DNA of 64,000 bases from Actinoplanes octamycinicus (GTDB lineage Bacteria; Actinomycetota; Actinomycetes; Mycobacteriales; Micromonosporaceae). How positions within the stretch are numbered: the stretch's first letter is position 1; each line of letters begins with the position of its first letter. Location of the stretch: positions 1,054,001 to 1,118,000 of the forward strand of contig NZ_JACHNB010000001.1 in NCBI RefSeq assembly GCF_014205225.1. The letters run 5' to 3'. Of the stretch, positions 35,825 through 43,604 are shown piece after piece. A program made the position numbers and the translations under genes. The notes under the pieces are model-generated. The model did not search any database. It was given only the letters and a program-made list of their open reading frames with translations, and was not told where the DNA came from.

Positions 35825-36280
35825 GTCACCGTCCTCCTGATTCGGACCCGGCATTCGGCTCGCCGGGCACCGCGCACGACCGACTCGCCGGGTCGGGCCC
35901 CCGAGATTCCATCACGACGAGTGTCAAAGAGAAAGACCAGGCGGACACGGACCGGTTGTGTGACGCGATGTTGCAACGTCGCAGTTGGACATCGCCGGTC
36001 TGAAATCACTACCTGTAGAGGTGCAGGTCTCTCAAGGTCACTCACGATGTCGGCGCGGCGTTGGGGGGTGGGCGCAGGCCGACGGGTCAGATCGTAGTCG
36101 ATCGCGACAGGAACGACGATGGCTCGGTGCCCCGCGATCGGCAAGGCAAGATGCCGGATTATGCCGAGTTTGTAGGCGGGAGTGTAGCCGAACGGTGGAC
36201 CCGGAGAACCGGACAGGCAATTTCGACCGACGTACGTTCGCCCGTATCCCGGAAAAGCGGAATACGGGGAAAGTCGGATT
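35825..36280. other. Intergenic region between conservon and adenosine deaminase genes
   Basis: A 456-base non-coding stretch. It should hold the conservon promoter on the minus strand and the 3' end of the adenosine deaminase transcript, which enters from the right. Apart from the hairpin at 36241-36268 I see no convincing gene, tRNA or repeat. Confidence 0.5.
36241..36268 (-). terminator. Hairpin downstream of adenosine deaminase
   Basis: CCCGTAT and ATACGGG arms plus three more pairs after one mismatch enclose the loop GAAAAG. It lies 13 bases beyond the add stop. It is moderately strong and has no T-tract. Confidence 0.45.
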
Positions 36281-37402
36281 TTACGCGAGCAACTTGGCGT
36301 ACGCCGGCTTGATCACCTCGTTGATCAGCACCAGTCGCTCGTCGTACGGGATGAACGCCGACTTCATCGCGTTGATGGTCAGCCACTGCAGTTCCGCCCA
36401 GCCCCACCCGAACGACTCGGCGAGCAGGCTCATCTCCCGGCTCATCGAGGTCCCGCTCATCAGCCGGTTGTCGGTGTTCACGGTGACCCGGAAGCGCAGG
36501 TCGTGCAGCAGCTTGATGGGGTGCTCGGCGATCGACGCGGCCGCGCCGGTCTGCACGTTCGACGACGGGCAGAGCTCCAGCGGGATCCGCTTGTCCCGGA
36601 CGTAGGCGGCGAGCCGGCCGAGCACCGGCGGGGCGGCCTGGGTTCCCCCGGTCGGGGTCACCGAACTGGGGCCGGAGGCCGCCACGGTGATGTCGTCGAC
36701 CAGCCGCACGCCGTGCCCGAGCCGGTCGGCGCCGCACCACTGGATCGCCTCCCAGATCGACGGCAGGCCGAACGCCTCGCCGGCGTGGATGGTGAAGTGG
36801 AAGTTCTCCCGCTGCAGGTACTCGAAGGCGTCCAGGTGCCGGGTGGGCGGGAACCCGGCCTCGGCGCCGGCGATGTCGAAACCGACCACCCCGGTGTCCC
36901 GGAACCGGACCGCCAGCTCGGCGATCTCCTGGGACCGGGCGGCGTGCCGCATCGCGGTCAACAGGGTGCCGATCCGGATCGGGCGGCCCTGCGCGGCTGC
37001 CTCGGCGCAGCCGTCGCGGAACCCGGCGTGCACCGCCTCGACCACCTGGTCCAGCGTCAGACCGCGCTCCAGGTGCTGCTCCGGGGCATACCGCACCTCG
37101 GCGTACACCACGCCGTCGGCGGCCAGGTCGAGCGCGCACTCCCTGGCCACCCGGTGCAGGCCCTCCTCGGTCTGCATCACCGCGACCGTGTGCGCGAAGG
37201 TCTCCAGGTACCGTTCCAGCGAGCCGGAGTCGGCGGCCGCGACGAACCAGTCGCCCAGCCGGGCCGGATCGGTCTCCGGCAGCTCGTGGCCCACCGCCGC
37301 GGCCAGCTCCACGATCGTCGCCGGGCGCAGCCCGCCGTCCAGATGATCGTGGAGGAGAACCTTGGGAGCCTTGACGATGTCCGAGTGTGCGATGCCTGCC
37401 AT
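36281..37402 (-). CDS. add: Adenosine deaminase
   Basis: A 373-residue zinc enzyme that converts adenosine and deoxyadenosine to inosine forms. The [10 protein letters not shown] motif near residue 18 gives the first metal ligands, HAGEAFG the third His with the catalytic Glu, GHGVRL the next His, and LELCPSSN the substrate-binding end. Length and motif order match bacterial Add. A TAGGCT hexamer lies six bases before the ATG with no ribosome site, suggesting a leaderless mRNA. It is divergent from the methyltransferase gene with only 26 bases between start codons. It belongs functionally with the uptake and salvage genes to its right. Confidence 0.95.
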   Translation of the reverse strand: MAGIAHSDIVKAPKVLLHDHLDGGLRPATIVELAAAVGHELPETDPARLGDWFVAAADSGSLERYLETFAHTVAVMQTEEGLHRVARECALDLAADGVVYAEVRYAPEQHLERGLTLDQVVEAVHAGFRDGCAEAAAQGRPIRIGTLLTAMRHAARSQEIAELAVRFRDTGVVGFDIAGAEAGFPPTRHLDAFEYLQRENFHFTIHAGEAFGLPSIWEAIQWCGADRLGHGVRLVDDITVAASGPSSVTPTGGTQAAPPVLGRLAAYVRDKRIPLELCPSSNVQTGAAASIAEHPIKLLHDLRFRVTVNTDNRLMSGTSMSREMSLLAESFGWGWAELQWLTINAMKSAFIPYDERLVLINEVIKPAYAKLLA

Positions 37403-37408
37403 CAGCGA

Positions 37409-37414
37409 AGCCTA
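37409..37414 (-). promoter_or_regulatory. Predicted -10 of a leaderless promoter for add
   Basis: On the minus strand TAGGCT is followed by six bases and the add ATG. The corresponding -35 would fall at or inside the beginning of the divergent methyltransferase gene, so the two promoters must overlap. Confidence 0.45.
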
Positions 37415-37428
37415 GAGGGAACCGACCG

Positions 37429-38259
37429 ATGATCGATGGCGCATTGCCGTACTTGTCGTGCCCGGTGTGTCGACAACCACTGGATCGACACGACCGGGCC
37501 CTGCGTTGCGCCCGCGGGCACAGCTTCGACATGGCCAAGCAGGGTTACGCCGACCTGAGCGCCGGCCGCCTCCCGCACACCGGCGACAGCGCCGAGATGA
37601 TCGCGGACCGCGCCGCCTTCCTGTCCGCCGGCCACTACCGGTTCATCGCCGACGCGCTGGCGCGCGAATCAAGCCCCTTGACGGTACGCCCGGAGCCGTC
37701 CCTGATCGTCGACGCCGGCACCGGCACCGGGGACTACCTGGCCCACGTGCTCGACGCCTGCCCGGCGGCCACCGGCCTGGGCCTGGACGTGTCGAAACCG
37801 GGCCTGCGCCGGGCCGCCCGGGCGCACCCGCGGGCCGCGGCCGTGCTCACCGACCTGTGGCGCCCGCTGCCGATCGTGGACCGGGCGGCCACCGTGATCC
37901 TGAACGTCTTCGCCCCGCGCAACGGCCCGGAGTTCCACCGCGTGCTGCGCCCGGACGGCGTGCTGCTGGTGGTCACCCCGGCCGCCGACCACCTGGCCGA
38001 GCTGGTCGCCGCGCACGGCCTGATCCAGGTCGACCCGGACAAGGCGGCCCGGGTCAGCGGCGCCCTGGAGGACCACTTCCAGCCGGTCGCCACCGGCACC
38101 CACCGGCACGTGATGCGACTGACCGCCGCCGAGGTCCGCACGCTGGTCGGGATGACGCCGAGCGCCCGGCACGTCCCGGTGGCCGACCTGCCCGCCACCG
38201 ACCTGACGGTGACCGCGGCGGTGGAGCTCACCGCGTACCGAAAGAAGGGTGTGGCCTAG
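37429..38259 (+). CDS. Putative 23S rRNA (guanine-N1)-methyltransferase (RlmA/TlrB-like)
   Basis: 276 residues. The N-terminal zinc ribbon CPVCRQPLDRHDRALRCARGH is followed by SFDMAKQGYADLSAG, characteristic of the RlmA family. The Rossmann SAM site is VDAGTGTGDYLAHVLDA. Family members methylate N1 of G745 (RlmA-I, Gram-negative) or G748 (RlmA-II/TlrB, Gram-positive) in 23S rRNA; the latter adds to tylosin resistance. GAGGG precedes the ATG. Its TAG overlaps the TAG of the convergent gene within a CTAG palindrome. Which guanine is modified cannot be told here. Confidence 0.85.
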   Translation: MIDGALPYLSCPVCRQPLDRHDRALRCARGHSFDMAKQGYADLSAGRLPHTGDSAEMIADRAAFLSAGHYRFIADALARESSPLTVRPEPSLIVDAGTGTGDYLAHVLDACPAATGLGLDVSKPGLRRAARAHPRAAAVLTDLWRPLPIVDRAATVILNVFAPRNGPEFHRVLRPDGVLLVVTPAADHLAELVAAHGLIQVDPDKAARVSGALEDHFQPVATGTHRHVMRLTAAEVRTLVGMTPSARHVPVADLPATDLTVTAAVELTAYRKKGVA

Positions 38260-38936
38260 ACCGACAGGTCGACCTCTTCCCATTCCGGGGGTTTCTCGTG
38301 GTAGGGGCCGTGGAAGATGACCGCCCACTCGAGCGCCCACCGGCGCTGCCCGATCGCGTTGCTGTCCACCTCGCCGGGCAGCGGCAGGCCGGCCTGCTCG
38401 GCCTCCTGGAAGGCCCAGTCCAGGCAGTAGTAGAGATCGAGCAGCACCGCCGCCTCGGCCGCGTCCCGGACCGCGACCAGCGACCGGGACCGCCAGCGGC
38501 CGAAGGTCTCCCCGGCCGGCAGATCCGGCATCTGCGCCATCAGCTGGTCGTCCGGCGGCACCGTCGGGTCCAGGTGCCGGCCCAGGCCGAGCAGCCAGGC
38601 CAGCGCGAACACCGCGTCGTGGTGCAGCACGAACGAGCGGTGGTCACCCTTGGCCCCGATCACGAACTGCCACTCCGGCGGGGTGACCAGCTCCACCAGG
38701 TGCGACGCGAGCAGCCAGCTCATCGCCGCCTCGGTGGGCATCCCGAAGCAGCGCGCGACGACCACGTGCAGCACCGCGGCACGCGCCTCCAGCTCGGCGA
38801 CCGGCCGCAGCTCGACCGTGTCGCCGAGCTCCCAGACCAGCGGGAAGCTGGGCGGCGGCAGGGGCAGCGCGAGCCGGGACAGTTCGTCCAGGCTGGCCTC
38901 GCGAACCGCGCGTGGGTCGGGGGCGGCCTTCGTCAT
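38256..38936 (-). CDS. DUF4272 domain-containing protein
   Basis: 226 residues. The DUF4272 pattern is seen in the helical core and the C-terminal GQRRWALEWAVIF segment followed by WEEVDLSV. No catalytic motif is visible and its function is unknown. It begins six bases after the stop of deoA on the same strand, so it is probably the last gene of the cdd-deoA transcript. Its stop codon shares the CTAG palindrome with the convergent methyltransferase stop. Confidence 0.75.
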   Translation of the reverse strand: MTKAAPDPRAVREASLDELSRLALPLPPPSFPLVWELGDTVELRPVAELEARAAVLHVVVARCFGMPTEAAMSWLLASHLVELVTPPEWQFVIGAKGDHRSFVLHHDAVFALAWLLGLGRHLDPTVPPDDQLMAQMPDLPAGETFGRWRSRSLVAVRDAAEAAVLLDLYYCLDWAFQEAEQAGLPLPGEVDSNAIGQRRWALEWAVIFHGPYHEKPPEWEEVDLSV

Positions 38937-38942
38937 GGTGCG

Positions 38943-40220
38943 TCAGGCTATGCGGTCCAGCAGGAGGCCGGCCGAGGCGGGTGCCGCCGTCCCGATCTTG
39001 ATCGCGGCGGCCGCGTCGGCCCGGGCCGCCTCGATCCGGGAGGCGTCGTCGGTCCGCAGTTCGAGCAGCACGTCCCCGGCCGCCACCCGGTCCCCCGGCT
39101 TGACCTTGAGCTGCACCCCGGCGCCGAAGCTGACCGGGTCCTCCTTGCGGGCCCGGCCGGCGCCGAGCCGCCAGGCGGCCACGCCGATCCCGTACGCGTC
39201 CATCGTGGTGACCACCCCGGCGGACTCGGCGCGCAGCACCTCGGTGTGCGCCGCGGTGGGCAGCGCCGCGTCCGGATCCCCGCCCTGCGCCCGGATCATC
39301 GCCTTCCAGCTGTCCATCGCCGCGCCCGAGGCCAGCACCTTCTCCGGGTCGGCGTCCACACCGGCGGCGGCCAGCATCTCCCGCGCCAGGGCGAGGGTGA
39401 GTTCCACCACATCGGACGGTCCGCCGCCGGCCAGCACCTCGACCGACTCGGCCACCTCGTTGGCGTTGCCCACGGCCAGGCCCAGCGGCGTGCTCATGTC
39501 GGTGAGCAGCGCGACCGTGGTGACCCCGCTGTCCTTGCCGAGCCGCACCATGGTCCGGGCCAGTTCCCGCGCCTGCTCCAGGTCCTTCATGAACGCGCCG
39601 GAGCCGACCTTGACGTCCAGCACCAGCGCGCCGGTGCCCTCGGCGATCTTCTTGCTCATGATCGAGCTGGCGATCAGCGGGATCGCCTCGACCGTGCCGG
39701 TGACGTCGCGCAGCGCGTAGAGCTTGCGGTCGGCCGGGGCCAGGCCCTCACCGGCCGCGCAGATCACCCCGCCGACGTCCTGGAGCTGGGCGAGGAACTC
39801 CTGGTTGCTCAGCCGGGCCCGCCAGCCGGGAATCGACTCCAGCTTGTCCAGCGTGCCACCGGTGTGCCCGAGGCCCCGGCCGGACAGCTGCGGGACGGCC
39901 ACCCCGCACGCCGCGACCAGCGGGGTCAGCGGCAGCGTGATCTTGTCGCCGACGCCGCCGGTGGAGTGCTTGTCGGCGGTCGGCCGGGACACCGCGGACA
40001 GGTCCAGCCGCTCGCCGCTGGCGATCATCGCGGCGGTCCACCGGGCGATCTCGGCGGGGCTCATGCCGCGCAGCAGGATCGCCATCGCCAGGGCGGACAT
40101 CTGCTCGTCGGCGACCACGCCCTTGGTGTACGCGTCGACCACCCAGTCGATCTGCGCGTCGGACAGCGCGTGCCCGTCCCGCTTCGCCCGGATGACGTCT
40201 ACGGCCGCGATGCCGCTCAT
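38943..40220 (-). CDS. deoA: Thymidine phosphorylase
   Basis: A 425-residue enzyme that cleaves thymidine or deoxyuridine with phosphate into base and 2-deoxyribose 1-phosphate. The motifs are ADKHSTGGVGDK (phosphate site), PQLSGRGLGHTGGTLDKLES (substrate site) and a C-terminal alpha/beta hammerhead with LKVKPGDRVAAGDVL. The ribosome site GAGG is four bases before the ATG and is supplied by the last unit of a 41-bp repeat. It lies between cdd and the DUF4272 gene. Confidence 0.95.
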   Translation of the reverse strand: MSGIAAVDVIRAKRDGHALSDAQIDWVVDAYTKGVVADEQMSALAMAILLRGMSPAEIARWTAAMIASGERLDLSAVSRPTADKHSTGGVGDKITLPLTPLVAACGVAVPQLSGRGLGHTGGTLDKLESIPGWRARLSNQEFLAQLQDVGGVICAAGEGLAPADRKLYALRDVTGTVEAIPLIASSIMSKKIAEGTGALVLDVKVGSGAFMKDLEQARELARTMVRLGKDSGVTTVALLTDMSTPLGLAVGNANEVAESVEVLAGGGPSDVVELTLALAREMLAAAGVDADPEKVLASGAAMDSWKAMIRAQGGDPDAALPTAAHTEVLRAESAGVVTTMDAYGIGVAAWRLGAGRARKEDPVSFGAGVQLKVKPGDRVAAGDVLLELRTDDASRIEAARADAAAAIKIGTAAPASAGLLLDRIA

Positions 40221-40221
40221 G

Positions 40222-40333
40222 AATCCTCTTTCCAGCGCTGCGGGAACCCGCTCACGCCTGTTCCTGTTTTTTCCAGCGCTGCGGGAGCCCGCTCACGCCT
40301 GTTCCTCTTTTTTCCAGCGCTGCGGGATACCCT
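40222..40333 (-). repeat. 41-bp tandem repeat across the cdd 3' end and the deoA leader
   Basis: TTTCCAGCGCTGCGGGA recurs at 40229, 40270 and 40311, a 41-base period. On the minus strand the first unit encodes the last residues of Cdd (QRWKKEEQA then stop). The second is a non-coding copy with the same stop-like end. The third is shortened and ends in the deoA ribosome site. GCGGG and CCCGC within each unit can pair. Confidence 0.9.
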
Positions 40334-41012
40334 CCGGCAGCTCGCCCTCGCCTGCCCAGGACAGTCCGCCCTCGGCGTCCACCACCACGATCCGCGGAGT
40401 GCGGACCAGACCCCAGGCCACCGCGGCGGAGGCGGTCGGGAAGTTCGGCCCCTCCTCCAGGATGCCCTTGTCCTCGCCGGTGCCCGGGGCGCCGGACGAG
40501 CGCTCCCAGTACCCGGTCCAGATCGTCGCGCCGCCGGACAGGTCCGGGTGCACGAAGACGGTGCCGCGGCCGCGCCACTTGGCCAGCTCGGCGGGGACCT
40601 CCGGGCCGCCGGCCGGGCCGGTGACCTTCTCCATGTCCACCCAGCCGAACGCGTGCGGCAGCAGCTCGTCCATCCGCAGCGGCCGGGGCAGCGCCTCGAC
40701 CAGCATGTCCGGGCCGCCGTGCTCCCAGAGCAGCTGACGGCAGCGCCCGCACGGCATCAGCGGCGCCCCGGTGGCATCCACGCAGGACATCGCCACCAGC
40801 TTGCCGCCGCCGCTCGCGTGCAGCGCGCTGACCAGACCGCACTCGGCGCACAGGGTCATCCCGAGCGAGGCGTTCTCGACGTTGCAGCCGACGATCACCC
40901 GGCCGTCGTCGACCAGGCCGGCGACGCCGACCGGGAAGTCGGATGCGGGCACGTAGGCACGACGCATCACCTCGATGGCGGCTGCTCGTAGAGCCGCCCA
41001 GTCGATCTCCAT
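40293..41012 (-). CDS. cdd: Cytidine deaminase with unusual C-terminal extension
   Basis: 239 residues. The first 115 or so are a complete cytidine deaminase: VGCNVENASLGMTLCAECG holds the catalytic Glu and a zinc Cys, and MPCGRCRQLLWE the other two Cys. It deaminates cytidine and deoxycytidine. Typical enzymes end near residue 130; here about 105 more residues follow, with GTVFVHPDLSGGATIWTGYW, TASAAVAWGLVRTPRIVVVD and a final GIPQRWKK, not recognised. The ATG has a CAGAAT hexamer seven bases upstream and a TTGACG further back, and no ribosome site, so it may be leaderless. A strong terminator separates it from the ABC transporter genes upstream. Confidence 0.9.
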   Translation of the reverse strand: MEIDWAALRAAAIEVMRRAYVPASDFPVGVAGLVDDGRVIVGCNVENASLGMTLCAECGLVSALHASGGGKLVAMSCVDATGAPLMPCGRCRQLLWEHGGPDMLVEALPRPLRMDELLPHAFGWVDMEKVTGPAGGPEVPAELAKWRGRGTVFVHPDLSGGATIWTGYWERSSGAPGTGEDKGILEEGPNFPTASAAVAWGLVRTPRIVVVDAEGGLSWAGEGELPEGIPQRWKKEEQA

Positions 41013-41049
41013 GATCTCGATTCTGCCCCACTGTCCGGTCCGTCAACGA

Positions 41050-41078
41050 CGGATGCCCGGGCCAGGCCCGGGCATCCG
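41050..41078 (-). terminator. Terminator after the nucleoside ABC transporter operon
   Basis: Perfect 14-base arms CGGATGCCCGGGCC and GGCCCGGGCATCCG around a single A sit 12 bases beyond the permease stop. They probably end the transporter transcript before cdd. Confidence 0.82.
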
Positions 41079-41089
41079 TGGAGAAAAGC

Positions 41090-42358
41090 TCAGCTCTTGA
41101 TGTACGGGATGCCGTCCGCGGCGGGCGCCCGCACCCGGCCGACCAGACCGGCCACCGCGATGATCGTGGCGATGTACGGCAGCATGCTGAGGAACTGGTT
41201 CGGCACCGGGCTGCCGATCGCGGCCAGGTAGAACGCCAGCTTCTGGGCGAACCCGAAGAACAGCGCCGCGCCGAACGCCCCGATCGGCGAATACCGCCCG
41301 AAGATCAGCGCGGCGAGCGCGATGAAGCCGGCGCCGGCCGTCATGTTCTTGGTGAAGCTGCCGGTCGCCACCAGCGTGAAGTACGCCCCGCCGAGACCGG
41401 CCACCACGCCGCCGAGCAGCACGTTCAGGTAGCGCAGGCCGCGCACCCGGATGCCCACCGTGTCAGCCGCGGTGGGGTGCTCGCCGACCGCCCGGGTCCG
41501 CAGGCCCCACCGGGTCCGGTTGAGCCCGAAGTGAATCACCACGACCAGCGCCAGGGCGATCCAGAGCAGCAGCGTGGCGTGGAAGAACACCGGGCCGAGC
41601 ACCGGGATGTCGGCCAGCCCCGGGATGCGCCAGCTGGGCATCTGCGGCGGGGTGTTGTACTTCGCCGCGTCGGGCTGCATCAGCCGCTCGTAGAGGAAGC
41701 CGGTGACCCCGAGCGCGAACAGGTTCAGCACGATGCCGACCACGGTCTGGTCGACCAGGTAGCGGATCGACAGCACGGCCAGGATCGCCGCGATGATCAC
41801 ACCGCCGACCGCGGCGCTGATCAGGCCGGCCCAGACGCTGCCGGCCATGGTGCCGATCAGGGCGCCGCCGAACGCGCCCATCAGGAACTGGCCCTCGATC
41901 GCGACGTTCACCACGCCGGACCGCTCGCCCAGGACACCGGCCAGGGCGCCGAGGATCAGCGGCAGGGCGAGGTCCATGGTGCCGCTGAGGGTGTCCTCCA
42001 GGGCCAGGAACTGACCGGCCACCTGCCAGCACAGGAACGACAGCACGAAGGTCACGATGCCGATCACCAGCAGCGCGTTCGACCAGCGTTTGAGCAGGCC
42101 GGACACCAGCAGGCCGCCGGCCACCACGGTCAGCACGCCGAACAGCACCGCGCCGAACTGGCCGTTGATCGAGAGTGCGGCCCCGGTGGCGTCCTCGGTG
42201 AGCGTGAACCGGGCGTCCTCGCTCGGCGCGAGCGAGCCGAACAACAGCGCGGCGACGACGCCGAGCAGGGTCAGGGCCACCCCGAGGCGGCGCTGCCGGG
42301 TCCAGAACGGCTCCGGCGCGGCGACCTCGGCCAGCTCCTCCACAGTCGTGGTCGACAT
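41090..42358 (-). CDS. ABC transporter permease, nucleoside type (second subunit)
   Basis: 422 residues with about nine or ten hydrophobic segments, BPD_transp_2 family (the group with branched-chain amino acid, sugar and nucleoside permeases). The EAA-like loop region contains AVGEHPTAADTVGIRVRGLRY. In BmpA-type systems this subunit pairs with the larger permease gene just upstream. The ATG at 42358 follows AGGGCTGAGGAC, and the previous stop is four bases away. Substrate class is inferred from the BmpA lipoprotein and the neighbouring deaminase and phosphorylase genes. Confidence 0.9.
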   Translation of the reverse strand: MSTTTVEELAEVAAPEPFWTRQRRLGVALTLLGVVAALLFGSLAPSEDARFTLTEDATGAALSINGQFGAVLFGVLTVVAGGLLVSGLLKRWSNALLVIGIVTFVLSFLCWQVAGQFLALEDTLSGTMDLALPLILGALAGVLGERSGVVNVAIEGQFLMGAFGGALIGTMAGSVWAGLISAAVGGVIIAAILAVLSIRYLVDQTVVGIVLNLFALGVTGFLYERLMQPDAAKYNTPPQMPSWRIPGLADIPVLGPVFFHATLLLWIALALVVVIHFGLNRTRWGLRTRAVGEHPTAADTVGIRVRGLRYLNVLLGGVVAGLGGAYFTLVATGSFTKNMTAGAGFIALAALIFGRYSPIGAFGAALFFGFAQKLAFYLAAIGSPVPNQFLSMLPYIATIIAVAGLVGRVRAPAADGIPYIKS

Positions 42359-42362
42359 GTCC

Positions 42363-43604
42363 TCAGCCCTTCGCCGTGGTGCGCGCGGCACGGAGTTGGA
42401 AGATCGCCTTCACCAGTGCGGGGGCGGCGATGAAGATGACGATCAGGGCCTGCAGCACGGTGACCAGTTCCAGGGAGATACCGGTGAACGACTGCATCCG
42501 GTTGCCACCGGCCCGCAGCGCGCCGAACAGGATCGCGGCGAGCAGGGTGCCCCACGGGCGGTTGCGGCCGAGCAGCGCGACCAGCAGGCCGTCGAAGCCG
42601 ATGTTGCCGGCCACCGACGGGGTCAGCGCGTACGCCGTGCCCAGCACCTGGGTCGCCCCGCCGAGCCCGGCCAGGCCACCGGCCACCGCCATGAGCAGGG
42701 TGTACGTCTTGGCCACGCTGATCCCGGCGGTCTTCGCGGCGTGCGCGTTGGAGCCCACCGCGCGCAGCTCGAAGCCGAACGCCGACCGGTTCAGCAGCCA
42801 GGCCACCCCGGCGGTGACCAGCACCGCCAGCACGATGCCCAGGTGCACCCGGAGCACGCCGCCGAACGACGGCAGCTGGGCCGACTCGGCGACCGCCTTG
42901 CTGATCGCGTCGCTGCGGCCGGGCTGCTGGATGCCCTTCTGGATGACCAGCCAGGACAGGAAGAGCCCGGCGATGTAGTTGAGCATGATCGTGGTGATCA
43001 CCTCGTGCGCGCCGGTCCGGGCCTTGAGCAGGCCGGGCAGGAAACCCCACAGGGCGCCGCCGAGCGCGCCGGCGACCAGCGCCACGATCAGGTTGAGCAC
43101 GATCGGCAGGCCGAAGCTGAACCCGGCGACCCCGGCCGCGATGCAACCGAGCACCGCCTGACCCTGCGCGCCGATGTTGAACAGGCCGCCGCGGAAGGCG
43201 AGCGAGACCGACAGGCCGGTGAAGACCAGCGGGGCGGCGTAGGTCAGCGTCTCGGAGATCGGCGAGAACGCGTCCTGCCAGGAGCCGGAGCCGGAGAGCC
43301 AGGCGCTGATCGCCTCCGGGTCACCGAGCGCGCCCTTGAGCAGGTCGGCGTAGGCCGAGCTGATCAGCGCCCAGCTGGCCTCGATCGCGTCACCCGGGCG
43401 GGCGGTGAAGTAGCCGAACTTCGCCAGCACCGCCGCGTCCGAGATGACCACCAGCACCGCGCCGATCAGCACGGCCAGGAAGATCGACAGGACGGTGACC
43501 GTGACGCTGTTCGACGCCCAGAGGTTGCGCAGGAAGGCGTTGAGGAACGTCTCCTTCCCGGCCGGCGCCTCGTCCTTCTTCGGTGTGGTCGTCTCGGCGG
43601 TCAC
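42363..43604 (-). CDS. ABC transporter permease, nucleoside type (first subunit)
   Basis: 413 residues. A cytoplasmic N-terminus of about 30 charged residues is followed by about nine membrane segments of the BPD_transp_2 family. Typical stretches are GGLFNIGAQGQAVLG, HEVITTIMLNYIA and AVGSNAHAAKTAGISV, all usual in nucleoside and riboflavin-type permeases. The GTG at 43604 overlaps the stop of the ATPase gene (GTGA), so subunit production is coupled. A longer open frame upstream is a shadow of the ATPase gene. Confidence 0.9.
   Translation of the reverse strand: MTAETTTPKKDEAPAGKETFLNAFLRNLWASNSVTVTVLSIFLAVLIGAVLVVISDAAVLAKFGYFTARPGDAIEASWALISSAYADLLKGALGDPEAISAWLSGSGSWQDAFSPISETLTYAAPLVFTGLSVSLAFRGGLFNIGAQGQAVLGCIAAGVAGFSFGLPIVLNLIVALVAGALGGALWGFLPGLLKARTGAHEVITTIMLNYIAGLFLSWLVIQKGIQQPGRSDAISKAVAESAQLPSFGGVLRVHLGIVLAVLVTAGVAWLLNRSAFGFELRAVGSNAHAAKTAGISVAKTYTLLMAVAGGLAGLGGATQVLGTAYALTPSVAGNIGFDGLLVALLGRNRPWGTLLAAILFGALRAGGNRMQSFTGISLELVTVLQALIVIFIAAPALVKAIFQLRAARTTAKG

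Noticed and set aside
37458-40991. Plus-strand open frame of nearly 1200 codons
   Set aside because: It covers the methyltransferase out of frame and the DUF4272, deoA and cdd genes in antisense; no recognisable domain.
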